Assembly (NCBI GenBank): GCA_028752905.1
Contig: JAQNBH010000003.1
Location: 3,305,609 to 3,369,608 of the forward strand
Source: Cladorhizidae sp. MBARI D1340-BT2
Lineage: Eukaryota > Porifera > Demospongiae > Poecilosclerida > Cladorhizidae
Direction of reading: 5' to 3'
DNA length: 64,000 nucleotides
Made by a program: the position numbers and the translations under genes
Shown: piece after piece, positions 1 through 10,984 of the stretch
Layout: the number at the start of each line of letters is the position of its first letter
Numbering within the stretch: the stretch's first letter is position 1
The notes under the pieces: generated by a model
What the model saw: only the letters and a program-made list of their open reading frames with translations
The model's database searches: none
Told to the model about the DNA's origin: nothing

Positions 1-3000
1 TAGTGAGTCCATGAAGAATGCTCTAGATTAAATAACTATTGTTGTATGATAGTGAGACCATGAAGAATGCTCTAGATTAAATAACTATTGTTGTGGAATA
101 GTGAGATCATGAAGAATGCTCTAGATTAAATAACTATTGTTGTATGATAGTGAGACCATGAAGAATGCTCTAGATTAAATAACTATTGTTGTATGATAAG
201 TGAGACCATGAAGAATGCTCTAGATTAAATAACTATTGTTGTATGATAGTGAGACCATGAAGAATGCTCTAGATTAAATAACTATTGTTGTATGATAGTG
301 AGACCATGAAGAATGCTCTAGATTAAATAACTATTGTTGTATGATAGTGAGACCATGAAGAATGCTCTAGATTAAATAACTATTGTTGTATGATAGTGAG
401 ACCATGAAGAATGCTCTAGATTAAATAACTATTGTTGTATGATAGTGAGACCATGAAGAATGCTCTAGATTAAATAACTATTGTTGTATGATAGTGAGAC
501 CATGAAGAATGCTCTAGATTAAATAACTATTGTTGTGGGATAGTCAGACCATGAAGAATGCTCTAGATTAAATAACTATTGTTGTATGATAGTGAGACCA
601 TGAAGAATGCTCTAGATTAAATAACTATTGTTGTATGATAGTGAGACCATGAAGAATGCTCTAGATTAAATAACTATTGTTGTATGATAGTGAGACCATG
701 AAGAATGCTCTAGATTAAATAACTATTGTTGAGACCATGAAGAATGCTCTAGATTAAATAACTATTGTTGTATGATAGTGTGACCATGAAGAATGCTCTA
801 GATTAAATAACTATTGTTGTATGATAGTGAGACCATGAAGAATGCTCTAGATTAAATAACTATTGTTGTATGATAGTGAGACCATGAAGAATGCTCTAGA
901 TTAAATAACTATTGTTGTATGATAGTGAGACCATGAAGAATGCTCTAGATTAAATAACTATTGTTGTGGGATAGTGTGACCATGAAGAATGCTCTAGATT
1001 AAATAACTATTGTTGTATGATAGTGAGACAATGAAGAATGCTCTAGATTAAATAACTATTGTTGTATGATAGTGAGACCATGAAGAATGCTCTAGATTAA
1101 ATAACTATTGTTGTATGATAGTGAGACAATGAAGAATGCTCTAGATTAAATAACTATTGTTGTATGATAGTGAGACCATGAAGAATGCTCTAGATTAAAT
1201 AACTATTGTTGTATGATAGTGTGACCATGAAGAATGCTCTAGATTAAATAACTATTGTTGTATGATAGTGAGACCATGAAGAATGCTCTAGATTAAATAA
1301 CTATTGTTGTATGATAGTGAGATCATGAAGAATGCTCTAGATTAAATAACTATTGTTGTATGATAGTGAGACCATGAAGAATGCTCTAGATTAAATAACT
1401 ATTGTTGTATGATAGTGAGACCATGAAGAATGCTCTAGATTAAATAACTATTGTTGTATGATAGTGAGACCATGAAGAATGCTCTAGATTAAATAACTAT
1501 TGTTGTATGATAGTGAGACCATGAAGAATGCTCTAGATTAAATAACTATTGTTGTATGATAGTGAGATCATGAAGAATGCTCTAGATTAAATAACTATTG
1601 TTGTATGATAGTGAGACCATGAAGAATGCTCTAGATTAAATAACTATTGTTGTATGATAGTGAGACCATGAAGAATGCTCTAGATTAAATAACTATTGTT
1701 GTATGATAGAGAGATCATGAAGAATGCTCTAGATTAAATAACTATTGTTGTGGGATAGTGAGACCATGAAGAATGCTCTAGATTAAATAACTATTGTTGT
1801 ATGATAGTGAGACCATGAAGAATGCTCTAGATTAAATAACTATTGTTGTATGATAGTGAGACCATGAAGAATGCTCTAGATTAAATAACTATTGTTGTAT
1901 GATAGTGAGACCATGAAGAATGCTCTAGATTAAATAACTATTGTTGTGGGATAGTCAGACCATGAAGAATGCTCTAGATTAAATAACTATTGTTGTATGA
2001 TAGTGTGACCATGAAGAATGCTCTAGATTAAATAACTATTGTTGTATGATAGTGAGACCATGAAGAATGCTCTAGATTAAATAACTATTGTTGTATGATA
2101 GTGAGACCATGAAGAATGCTCTAGATTAAATAACTATTGTTGTATGATAGTGAGACCATGAAGAATGCTCTAGATTAAATAACTATTGTTGTATGATAGT
2201 GAGACCATGAAGAATGCTCTAGATTAAATAACTACTGTTGTATGATAGTGAGACCATGAAGAATGCTCTAGATTAAATAACTATTGTTGTATGATAGTGA
2301 GACCATGAAGAATGCTCTAGATTAAATAACTATTGTTGTGGGATAGTGAGATCATGAAGAATGCTCTAGATTAAATAACTATTGTTGTATGATAGTGAGA
2401 CCATGAAGAATGCTCTGGATTAAATAACTATTGTTGTATGATAGTGAGACCATGAAGAATGCTCTAGATTAAATAACTATTGTTGTATGATAGTGAGACC
2501 ATGAAGAATGCTCTAGATTAAATAACTATTGTTGTATGATAGTGAGACCATGAAGAATGCTCTAGATTAAATAACTATTGTTGTATGATAGTGAGACCAT
2601 GAAGAATGCTCTAGATTAAATAACTATTGTTGTATGATAGTGAGACCATGAAGAATGCTCTAGATTAAATAACTATTGTTGTATGATAGTGAGACCATGA
2701 AGAATGCTCTAGATTAAATAACTATTGTTGTATGATAGTGAGACCATGAAGAATGCTCTAGATTAAATAACTATTGTTGTATGATAGTGAGACCATGAAG
2801 AATGCTCTAGATTAAATAACTATTGTTGTATGATAGTGAGACCATGAAGAATGCTCTAGATTAAATAACTATTGTTGTATGATAGTGAGACCATGAAGAA
2901 TGCTCTAGATTAAATAACTATTGTTGTATGATAGTGAGACCATGAAGAATGCTCTAGATTAAATAACTATTGTTGTATGATAGTGAGACCATGAAGAATG

Positions 3001-3180
3001 CTCTAGATTAAATAACTATTGTTGTATGATAGTGAGACCATGAAGAATGCTCTAGATTAAATAACTATTGTTGTATGATAGTGAGACCATGAAGAATGCT
3101 CTAGATTAAATAACTATTGTTGTATGATAGTGAGACCATGAAGAATGCTCTAGATTAAATAATTATTGTTGTGAGACCAT
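1..3180. repeat. 49-bp satellite array, about 65 copies
   Basis: Head-to-tail array with a 49-base period, seen from successive copies of CATGAAGAATGCTCTAGATT. Copies are nearly identical. Recurrent variants are GTATGA or GTGGGA at the unit end, GAGACC, GAGATC or GTGACC at the start, and one shortened unit near 730. The array begins before the window and ends in a degraded unit near 3180. It lies in what should be the first intron of the kinesin gene on the - strand. No coding potential is seen. Confidence 0.97.
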
Positions 3181-3417
3181 GAAGATGCATCGAGAATGAA
3201 GAATTCTAGATTCATGATAACTTTTCCTGCATATAGGTGCACAATGCAAGGCATTGAGTTTCAGCATTATAATTGAAGGAAAAAAATTAAAATCTTCACC
3301 TCAGCCACAATATTATTTGAATGTGAACGAAATCAAATTGTGCTCACTCTCATAAACCCAAACTGTTCTCAAACTTATCGAGATCCATCATGGTCAAGAT
3401 CCCATTTAAAATGATAC
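3181..3417. other. single-copy start of the kinesin intron
   Basis: Non-repetitive, AT-rich sequence between the satellite and the first kinesin exon. Read on the - strand it begins with the splice donor GTATCA at 3417-3412. I see no further exon of the kinesin here. Confidence 0.6.
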
Positions 3418-3936
3418 CTTGGGCAGAGTGACCATCAGAGCTCCCGGTCTTGTTCCAGCATTGAGGAGGTCATATCCCACGTCCTGGTAAATCTCCATGT
3501 AGGACACATGTACGCTGGTGACCTGTCCCATTTCCAGTCTCTGTTCCACGTCCTTAAACACGTACGAGATTGTCCTTGGAATGAGACCTCTGTCCGAGTA
3601 CCTCCGACTGCTACCATCGATTGTGTACGTCTTTCCAGATGACGTCTGCCCGTATGCAAAAATTGTGCCATTGTAGCCATTGAGAAATGCATCTGTCATG
3701 TGATGTGCCACATGATCAAACACCTCCTCCTGTGAGGCATCTTGGTCGAAGACCCGAGAAAACTTGAAGGTGTGAAGGGAGGGGGGAACATGGGAGTGGC
3801 GAGATTGCGGTTGCTTTCTGATGTTGTCTTGTGATCCAATGTTGATCATGAGGTAGTCATCTTCTTCTGAGCTAGATAGACCTTTGAAGGGTTTTAATGT
3901 CGGCCTCAGACGGCAGAAGATCTTGATTTGTGACAT
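3418..3936 (-). CDS. KIF6: KIF6-like kinesin, first coding exon (N-terminal motor domain)
   Basis: Encodes the first 173 residues of a kinesin motor, an ATP-driven microtubule motor. Visible motifs: KIFCRLRP near residue 5 (first motor strand), FSRVFDQDASQEEVF at about 59-73, NGYNGTIFAYG at 87-96, the nucleotide-binding P-loop GQTSSGKT at 96-103, RYSDRGLIPRT, and SYMEIYQDVGYDLL at about 145-158. The RYSDRG-IPRT stretch and the FDQDA motif fit the kinesin-9 branch, KIF6 rather than KIF9. The exon ends in LPK and a GT donor in phase 0; the frame then reads only VSF and a stop. Later exons with switch I, switch II and the tail would lie to the left, beyond the satellite, and are not in the window. 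The start codon faces the TTC17 start 269 bases away. Confidence 0.9.
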
Positions 3937-4205
3937 TGTTCAGCTACCTACATGCTGCTGCAGTGCCGCCTAGATGGATATATTTTATCTTGCTTCTATA
4001 AGAAAGGAGCACACATTATCCCACAACCATTGAAAGGACTGAATTTCCAGAGCTGGTCATTTCGTTCATCAGATCAGCCGCGCAATGTCAGTATAAGTTG
4101 TTTATTGAGCTGCAGCAACCTTAGTAACTAAAAATGTCTCCAATTAGCGCGCTAGTTTATTATCACGCGAGAACAACAAGACACCATTGAGCTGAAGCTG
4201 CAGTG
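3937..4205. promoter_or_regulatory. probable shared promoter of KIF6-like and TTC17 genes
   Basis: 269 bases between two divergent start codons hold both 5' UTRs and the promoter(s). The stretch is single-copy, with CpG-containing words such as TAGCGCGCTAG near 4147-4157 and CACGCGAG near 4165. A TATATT occurs near 3976. At 4115-4128 there is a weak resemblance to an RFX X-box (one good half-site on the - strand, GTTACT). A shared promoter is inferred from spacing; no transcript start is visible. Confidence 0.6.
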
Positions 4206-4322
4206 ATGTGTGTGCTGCTTCGCTGCGTGGTGCTGTGTGGTGCATTGCTACTTGGTCTCCCTCCTCCCTGCTTGTGTTTCACGCACTGGGTAGTAACCGA
4301 AGATGGAAAGATTGAATATCAG
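4206..4322 (+). CDS. TTC17: TTC17 exon 1 (signal peptide and HWVVTEDGKI motif)
   Basis: First coding exon of a tetratricopeptide repeat protein 17 orthologue, 39 codons. It opens with a hydrophobic, Cys-rich signal peptide of about 24 residues (VLLRCVVLCGALLLGLPPP). Then comes HWVVTEDGKIEYQ, which matches the mature N-terminus of vertebrate TTC17 almost exactly. The donor is CAG|GTAAGG, phase 0. From known family work TTC17 is linked to actin organisation and cilium formation. Over nine exons (4206-4322, 12184-12437, 15566-15779, 18167-18276, 27913-28060, 28927-30071, 35147-35327, 54598-54684, 58484-58705) the frame stays open for 826 codons. Vertebrate TTC17 is about 1140 residues, so the final part is missing here. 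The start was chosen because it gives the signal peptide; it is also the first ATG in frame. Confidence 0.92.
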
Positions 4323-4540
4323 GTAAGGAGAAGAATTCTTTGTGTGTAGGCACTTATAGCCTTAGGGGGGAGGGGGAATTGAGCTGTGGACTAGTGCAGT
4401 TAAGGACCATATATGGCATGCTGAAGTACCATGCCAATCTTGGTGTCATGTTTTCCAGCCTACCATGCATGAATTAATATAACATTCTTATACCACAAGC
4501 AATGCTCTTGTGTTCACTGTCCTGTGGGGAAGGAAGGGGA
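4323..4540. other. start of TTC17 intron 1, single-copy
   Basis: Follows the exon 1 donor. Short, mostly unique sequence with a small G-run near 4363-4377. No gene or element is recognised. Confidence 0.5.
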
Positions 4541-4876
4541 GGGGTTTGGGAGGTACCTCTGCCCTCATACAGGATTTTAACTTGGGGGGGGGGGGGGACT
4601 TTTTTTACAACTATACTGTCACAATTACAATTACAATCTAGGGACTGTTTTGGGGGAGATTTTAGTTTTAAGATTTTTTGGTGTGTGTATGTGGATTGGT
4701 TTATATTGCTTGTGTAAGAGCTAGTTATACTGTTGTTGTTTTCCCCCCTCATTTTGCTATTCAATGAAGTTCTTGACAATTTCAAACAAAAGAACCATCT
4801 ATAGGATTATACTTTAAAACTATTCAATGTTTAAAACTATTCAATGTGCAAAATAAAAGATTAATTTCTGATTTCT

Positions 4877-4907
<31 letters not shown>

Positions 4908-4990
4908 GGGGGAACTTTTGCTGGGGGGGGGGGGGGGGGGGGGATGGGGGGAATTCCAGGGCCCCCCCCTTCTGTATGAAGCCCTGCTTG
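4541..4990. repeat. G-tract-rich patch, possible non-autonomous element remains
   Basis: Holds long G runs at about 4586-4598, 4890-4912 and 4925-4943, and a GT run at 4877-4890. The word CAGGATTTTAACTTGGG at 4570 and the end CTTCTGTATGAAGCCCTG near 4988 resemble the CAGGG...CCCTG ends with inner G and C tracts seen in the hAT element at 37048-40486. No clear target duplication is seen, so the element boundaries are uncertain. Confidence 0.4.
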
Positions 4991-5104
4991 GTTGTACTGC
5001 AACTCCTTTATCCTCCGTCACCATTTCTCATCTGCGTTCGTCAACTTTCTCCATGACACTCTCCTCCTCTTCCCACTAGACAACTCATCAAACCTCCATT
5101 TAAT

Positions 5105-5500
5105 TATGTGTGTGGTGTGGTGTGTGCATGGGTGGGTGTGTGATGCATGGGTGTGTGTGTGATGCATGTGCGCATGGGTGTGTGATGCATGTGTGCATGG
5201 GTGTGTGGTGTGGTGTGTGCATGGGTGTGTGGTGTGGTGCATGTGTGCATGGGTGTGTGGTGTGGTGTGTGCATGGGTGTGTGGTGTGGTGTGTGCATGG
5301 GTGTGTGGTGCATGTGTGCATTGGTGTGTGGTGTGGTGTGTGCATGGGTGTGTGTGTGGTGCATGTGTGCATGAGTATGTGGTGTGGTGTGTGGTGTATG
5401 CACTTATAAGTGTGATGAGTGTGTGTTATGTGAGGTGAGTGTTGTGTGGTATGTGGTGTGTGATGTTTGTGTGTGGTATATGATGAGTGTGTATGCATGT
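5105..5500. repeat. GT-rich minisatellite (GTGTGGTGTG / GCATGG words)
   Basis: Irregular array of GGTGTGTGGTGTGGTGTGTGC-like words with GCATG inserts, grading into plain GT repeats after 5400. It lies in TTC17 intron 1. The many overlapping open frames (His/Thr or Cys/Val rich) are by-products of the repeat. Confidence 0.9.
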
Positions 5501-6060
5501 AGGAGAACCAATACGCTCATCAGTTTGGGTGGGTAACTTATTCCGACTTGTTACCAAGGTGACCATAGTAATTAAGTGTTTTTTAAAATTTGAAGTGGGT
5601 GGTCGACTCACATAACACCTAGTAAACTAGCTATTAATTGAGGCATGCAAATTAAGGTTTTGTATTAGCTATGCTACCGGCAGAGGAGAGAGCTAGCTTT
5701 AAAAAGTGCTGTGAATACAGAATCTTCTAAGTAAACACAGCTTTGGCACTTTTCTTGATACATGTATAATGATGCTATTCCTCCCCCACCATCACTACTG
5801 CATAGTGATCTCTTGGGTTAGAGTTAGAGGGATGGCTTGGATAATACAGGAATTTCCCCCAACTTCTGCTTGCTGTATGGCTCTAAACATGTCGGCCTCT
5901 TTCCCAGCATGGCCTAGCAATCTCGTCCATAGCTTTCCAGCTAGCTTCTCTTCAGAAGGGGGTCACATTTTGTCTCGCAGTTGGTCGTGTTAGAACGTAA
6001 AAAGAATGACCCGTAGACATTATGTTCTATGAAAGTATAACAGCATGAAGTGTTTTACAG
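5501..6060. other. single-copy intron 1 segment
   Basis: Unique sequence with no gene that I can support. On the - strand at about 5862-5975 one frame reads smoothly as EEKLAGKLWTRLLGHAGKEA and onward for about 45 residues. This could be a relic of a coding exon or element, but I recognise no family. Confidence 0.4.
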
Positions 6061-6126
6061 TGTGACTTTCTCAATAATCATTTTACTATCTTTGATGTTT
6101 CGACTAGATGCTTTAGCCTTCATCAG
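6061..6126 (-). ncRNA. hammerhead-ribozyme-like core, copy 1 (degraded)
   Basis: On the - strand: CTGATGA (6126-6120), stem II arms GGCTA and TAGTC around a 7-base loop, then GAAAC (6101-6097) followed by ATC. The core boxes are intact, but the palindromic ACGT stem III of the best copy reads ACAT here. The 3' stem I strand continues as a variant of the conserved TGATTATTGAGAAGGT segment. The upstream partner strand has been replaced by the 32-bp array to the right. Confidence 0.5.
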
Positions 6127-7030
6127 GAATAATGACTAGATGCTTTAGCCTTCATCAGGAATAATGACTAGATGCTCTAGCCTTCATCAGGAATAATGAC
6201 TAGATGCTCTAGCCTTCATCAGGAATAGTGACTAGATGCACTAGCCTTCATCAGGAATAGTGCACTAGATGCTCTAGCCTTCATCAGGAATAATGACTAC
6301 ATGCCCTAGCCTTCATCAGGAATAATGACTAGATGCCCTAGGAATAATGACTAGATGCTCTAGCCTTCATCAGGAATAATGACTAGATGCTCTAGCCTTC
6401 ATCAGGAATAATGACTAGATGCTCTAGCCTTCACTAATGACTAGATGCCCTAGCCTTCATCAGGAATAATGACTAGATGCCCTAGGACCCTAGCTTTCAT
6501 CAGGAATAATGACTAGATGCTCTAGCCTTCATCAGGAATAATGACTAGATGCTCTAGCCTTCATCAGGAATAATGACTAGATGCTCTAGCCTTCACTAAT
6601 GACTAGATGCCCTAGCCTTCATCAGGAATAATGACTAGATGCCCTAGGACCCTAGCTTTCATCAGGAATAATGACTAGATGCTCTAGCCTTCATCAGGAA
6701 TAATGACTAGATGCTCTAGCCTTCATCAGGAATAATGACTAGATGCTCTAGCCTTCACTAATGACTAGATGCCCTAGCCTTCATCAGGAATAATGACTAG
6801 ATGTTCTAGCCTTCACCACTAGATGCTCTAGCCTTCATCAGGAATAATGACTAGATGCTCTAGCCTTCATCAGGAATAATGACTAGATGCTCTACTCTTC
6901 ATCAAGAATAATGACTAGATACTCTACCCTTCATCAAGAATAATGACTAGATGCTCTAGCCTTCATCAAGAATAATGACTAGATGCTCTAGCCTTCATCA
7001 GGTATAATGACTAGATGCTCTAGCCTTCAA
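6108..7030. repeat. 32-bp minisatellite built from half of a hammerhead-like element
   Basis: About 28 copies of a 32-base unit containing TAGCCTTCATCAGGAATAAT, with shortened units (for example CTTCACTAATGAC) and small higher-order blocks. A block of about 125 bases with CCCTAGGACCCTAGC is repeated at 6480 and 6645. On the - strand each unit holds CTGATGA plus the stem II sequence, but ATTATT replaces the GAAA box. Only the left end keeps it. The array ends at 7030 and is followed by the GTCAACTGAGAGTTTATTGAGA tail common to other copies. Confidence 0.9.
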
Positions 7031-7175
7031 CATAATTTTGTTCTGTCAACTGAGAGTTTATTGAGAGTTTATTTAATTGAAAGTATTTTCATATAAACAA
7101 GAAGTACTCCAGATAGTTTGAAAGTGATTGGACTTGTTTGGCACCTCCAAACCTCAGCTCATTTTCTTGCCCACT
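7031..7175. other. single-copy spacer with element tail
   Basis: Starts with a CTGAGAGTTTATTGAGAG tail that matches the sequence downstream of the ribozyme-like copies at 21.5 and 54.2 kb. The rest is unique. Confidence 0.5.
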
Positions 7176-8085
7176 GTCCCTGTACCTACCTAACCCACTA
7201 GCCTGTACCTACCTAACCCACTAGCCTGTACCTACCTAACCCACTAGCCTGTACCTACCTAACCCACTAGCCTGTACCTACCTAACCCACTAGCCTGTAC
7301 CTACCTAACCCACTAGCCTGTACCTACCTAACCCACTAGCCTGTACCTACCTAACCCACTAGCCTGTACCTACCTAACCCACTAGCCTGTACCTACCTAA
7401 CCCACTAGTCTGTACCTACCTAACCCACTAGCCTGTACCTACCTAACCCACTAGCCTGTACCTACCTAACCCACTAGCCTGTACCTACCTAACCCACTAG
7501 CCTGTACCTGCCTAACCCACTAGCCTGTACCTGCCTAACCCACTAGCCTGTACCTACCTAACCCACTAGCCTGTACATACCTAACCCACTAGCCTGTACC
7601 TACCTAACCCACTATCCTGTACCTACCTAACCCACTAGCCTGCACCTACCTAACCCACTAGCATGTACCTACCTAACCCACTAGCATGTACTTACCTAAC
7701 CCACTAGCCTGTACCTACCTAACCCACTAGCCTGTACCTACCTAACCCACTAGCCTCTACCTACCTAACCCACTAGCCTGTACCTACCTAACCCACTAGC
7801 CTGTACCTACCTAACCCACTAGCCTGTACCTACCTAACCCACTAGCCTGTACCTACCTAACCCACTGTCCCTGTACCTACCTAACCCACTAGCCTGTACC
7901 TACCTAACCCACTAGCCTCTACCTACCTAACCCACTAGCCTGTACCTACCTAACCCACTAGCCTGTACCTACCTAACCCACTAGCCTGTACCTACCTAAC
8001 CCACTAGCCTGTACCTACCTGCTTAACCCACTGTCCCTGTATCTATGACTTTAACCCATTGTCCCTGTACCTATCTAACCCACTA
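7176..8085. repeat. 23-bp minisatellite, about 38 copies
   Basis: Head-to-tail array of a 23-base unit with the core CCTGTACCTACCTAACCCAC. A few private variants occur (CACTGTCCCTG at about 7862, 8028 and 8057; CATGTACTTACC at 7686). It decays towards 8085. In TTC17 intron 1. Confidence 0.95.
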
Positions 8086-8099
8086 TGAAAGTACTCGGA

Positions 8100-8430
8100 G
8101 AGAGCCATCATTTGGCACGATAACATTATTATCATTACCTAAAGCATGTTAACATTATTATCATTAGTTTACACTCCTAAACAACGTTAACATTATTATC
8201 ATTAGTTTACTCCTAAACTAAACCATGTTAACATTATCATTAGTTTACACTCCTAAACCATGTTAACATTATCAACTCCTAAACCATGTTAACATTATCA
8301 ACTCCTAAACCACGTTAGCATTAGTTTACACTCCGACACATGTTAACATTATTATCATTAGTTTACACCCCTTAACAAGAAGCAAAGGATTATCATTAGT
8401 TTACACTCCTTAACAAGAAGCACAGGTCAG
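8100..8430. repeat. degenerate repeat of about 35 bp (CATGTTAACATTATTATCAT)
   Basis: Around nine imperfect copies made of two words, ATGTTAACATTATTATCATT and AGTTTACACTCCTAAAC, with variable length. AT-rich and non-coding, in intron 1. Confidence 0.8.
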
Positions 8431-8680
8431 CGTAATCTCGAGGGGTGTAATATCACAATTAAAATATGATCACCAAATAGGCAGAACGAGGAGTAGCAGA
8501 GCAGGGCGTGGCTTCCACTATGTGCTATACGAGCCCTGAGTCCCTCCTTCAGCGAATATTTAGCTCCTAGAAAATATTCCACTTGTGGTACACTTTCATG
8601 GGTGTGTCCACAACGCAGTGATTGCCAAGAGGAACAAATCCGATGCCAGTGATGGCAGCGAGAGTCCTTTCTCTGAAGAA
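8431..8680. other. single-copy intron 1 segment
   Basis: Unique sequence with no gene, splice pair or element that I can support. Confidence 0.4.
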
Positions 8681-8940
8681 GTGGGGGAAGACACCTGTTC
8701 GAGGTGTACGTGGGACATCACAACCGAGGTCCATCATCACGAGTGTGATTAAGAAGTGGGGGAAGACACCTGCTCGAGGTGTACGTGTGACATCGCAACC
8801 GAGGTACATCATCACGAGTGGGTCCATCATCACGAGTGTGATTAAGAAGTGGGGGAAGACACCTGTTCGAAGTGTACGTGGGACATCGCAACCGAGGTCC
8901 ATCATCACGAGTGGGTCCATCATCACGAGTGTGATTGAGT
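8681..8940. repeat. minisatellite of about 72 bp, 3.5 copies
   Basis: Three full copies beginning AAGTGGGGGAAGACACCTG at 8679, 8755 and 8848, each with a CATCATCACGAGTG end word that is itself doubled in two copies. Both strands stay open across it because the repeat lacks stops. I do not take those frames as genes. Confidence 0.85.
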
Positions 8941-9545
8941 CCTACAGGGAAGAGAAGGGGAAGAGTTGATCACGACAGACTGAGCAAAGGACTGCCAAGG
9001 GAACCAGGAGCATTGTCACACAAGGGCAATCACACAAGGGCAATGCTAACGATAGCAAAGTAAAGTAAATCACACCTATAGTGCCTTTCTGAGATAACCA
9101 ATAATACGTGTAGACGTTGTGTGACAGGCGAGCAAGGACCCAACCCTGAGTGCTGCGCTGAGGGGAAGGAGGAAGAGGGGCGGCTTTTTTGCCAGTAGTT
9201 GTTGTTTGTGGAGGTGTTTGAAGGAATTGGATTTTCCGATACAAAAGGAACACTGAACAAAATATGTACGAGCAATTAGAATCAGTTAGACGCAGGCACG
9301 TACTTACTTGCAGGTGCTCCTGACACCTAGGCGGGTGTGAGAAGCAGCCACTTGTTTGTACTGATGTGCTGATGCTGAGTGCCTTTCCTTGCAAAGGAAA
9401 CACATTTGGCTGACAGTGATGGGCGAGGAGGATGGAGGTTCTGCGTGAGATGGGACAGAGGCTTGTTCTCGGACGTGCAGATGGAAAGGACGGTTTGGAC
9501 ACGGCTGGGACATTACTTGAGAAAGTAAAAAGTTGAACATACTTT
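8941..9545. other. single-copy intron 1 segment
   Basis: Unique sequence of about 600 bases. The - strand carries a 229-codon open frame (8942-9631) with low-complexity Ser/Pro/Cys content and no recognised domain. It runs into the 50-bp array at its start codon, so I do not call it a gene. Confidence 0.4.
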
Positions 9546-10120
9546 GTGCCCATTAGACAAAACACAGAGGTCCTCCCCCAAGATCGGTATCGAAGGCCTG
9601 GTGCTTCAGAAACACAGAGGTCCACCCCCAAGATTGGTATTGAAGGCCTGGTGCTTCAGAAACACAGAGGTCTCCTCCAAGATCGGTAGCGAAGGCCTGG
9701 TGCTTCAGAAACACAGAGTTCAGAAACACAGAGGTCTTCCTCCAGATTGGTAATCGAAGGCCCTGGTGCTTCAGAAAACACAGAGGTTCTTCTCCAAGAT
9801 TGGTATCGAAAAGCCTGGTGCTTTAGAAACACAGAGGTCTTCCTCGAAGATCGATATCGAAGAGCCTCGTGCTGCTTCAAAGACACAGAGGTCTTCCTCC
9901 AAGATTGCTATCGAAGGCCTGGTGCTTCAGAAACACAGAGGTCTTCCTCCAAGATTGCTATCGAAGAGCCTGATGCTTCAGAAACACAGAGGTCTTCCTC
10001 CAAGATTGGTATCGAAGAGCCTGGTGCTTCAGAAACACAGAGGTCTTTCTCCAAGATTGCTATCGAACGAAGAGCCCGGAAACACAGAGGTCTTCCTCCA
10101 CAAGATTGGAGGTCTTCTTC
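9546..10120. repeat. 50-51-bp minisatellite, about 11 copies
   Basis: Unit core GCTTCAGAAACACAGAGGTC followed by a CTCCAAGATTGGTATCGAAG word. Spacing is 50 or 51 bases depending on GAAGGCCT or GAAGAGCCT. Copies diverge more at both ends, and two shortened units are present near 9716 and 10075. In intron 1. Confidence 0.93.
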
Positions 10121-10984
10121 CACAAGGTTGGTGTCAAAAAGTCTGAATTGTGTTTGTGGAGTCTACAGTTTACCACAGAGTCGTTGATGATTGTCCTGTA
10201 CCGAAGACCCTGAACAGACTCAATAGCCTTCACAGCCTCGGCGACGGGACCACTCATTTGTTGTTAGGTGCCTGCCTTGTTCTAATCAAATTACACGAAA
10301 GAAGCAGCCGCAACAGCATCTGAAATAGGATCACGGTTGTATGACAGGCCAAAGGTCATTGCAAACCCAATCCCATTAAGGTAGTGTGGGTGTCCTAAGA
10401 ACCATGCACTATGACACAAGAAACCAGGGGGCAAGAAACCAGGGGGCAAGAAACCAGGGGGTCCAGTAGACAGTCTTGGGGTTGGGGGGAGAGGGGGGGG
10501 GGGGGGGCTCGATGGATGTCCAAAGTTGTATACATGTTATAGATTTGATATTGTAGCTCAAGATAGGCCTCTCTCTTTTGATATTTACACGCCGTGAGAA
10601 ATTAAATCATTGATGGAAGTTTAGCATTTGTGGGAGAGTAACTTGCATTAGTAAAACACTGAGGTTAGAGGCCGGTCCGCGATAAATTTCCACCATGAAC
10701 TTCATTGCAGTGTTGGTGGTTTAGGATATACCAACAGGCCTGCAGTCTGTGGCTTTTCAGATTGCTCAATGCAAGTGAAGTATTAGGGTGAACACCATTG
10801 GAGTCAGACTTGTGGTGTGGTCATATGTAGCTTGTGGCAAGGCTAAAAAACACACAGCATGTTCATAGCCCCCTCGAGATGTTCATATCCCCCTCAGGAC
10901 CACGCGGCATGGTCTAAATCCCGTGAGCGCACAAATGTATAAGGTTCGGATTCAGACTTTGGGTCCAGGTAACTTCCCTGTGAC
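10121..10984. other. mostly single-copy intron 1 segment
   Basis: Unique sequence except for three copies of a 15-base GGCAAGAAACCAGGG word (10416-10462) and a G-rich run at about 10475-10507. No gene is seen. Confidence 0.45.

Noticed and set aside
1..3180. 49-bp satellite as a centromeric or telomeric repeat
   Set aside because: It lies inside a gene neighbourhood and has no telomere-like unit. Nothing in the window supports a chromosomal role.
4115..4128. RFX X-box in the shared promoter
   Set aside because: Only one half (GTTACT) fits the motif. The other half (GGTTGC) does not, so it is kept only as a remark.
8942..9631. 229-codon frame on the - strand
   Set aside because: Starts in the 50-base array, has low-complexity composition, no domain, and no splice or promoter context.
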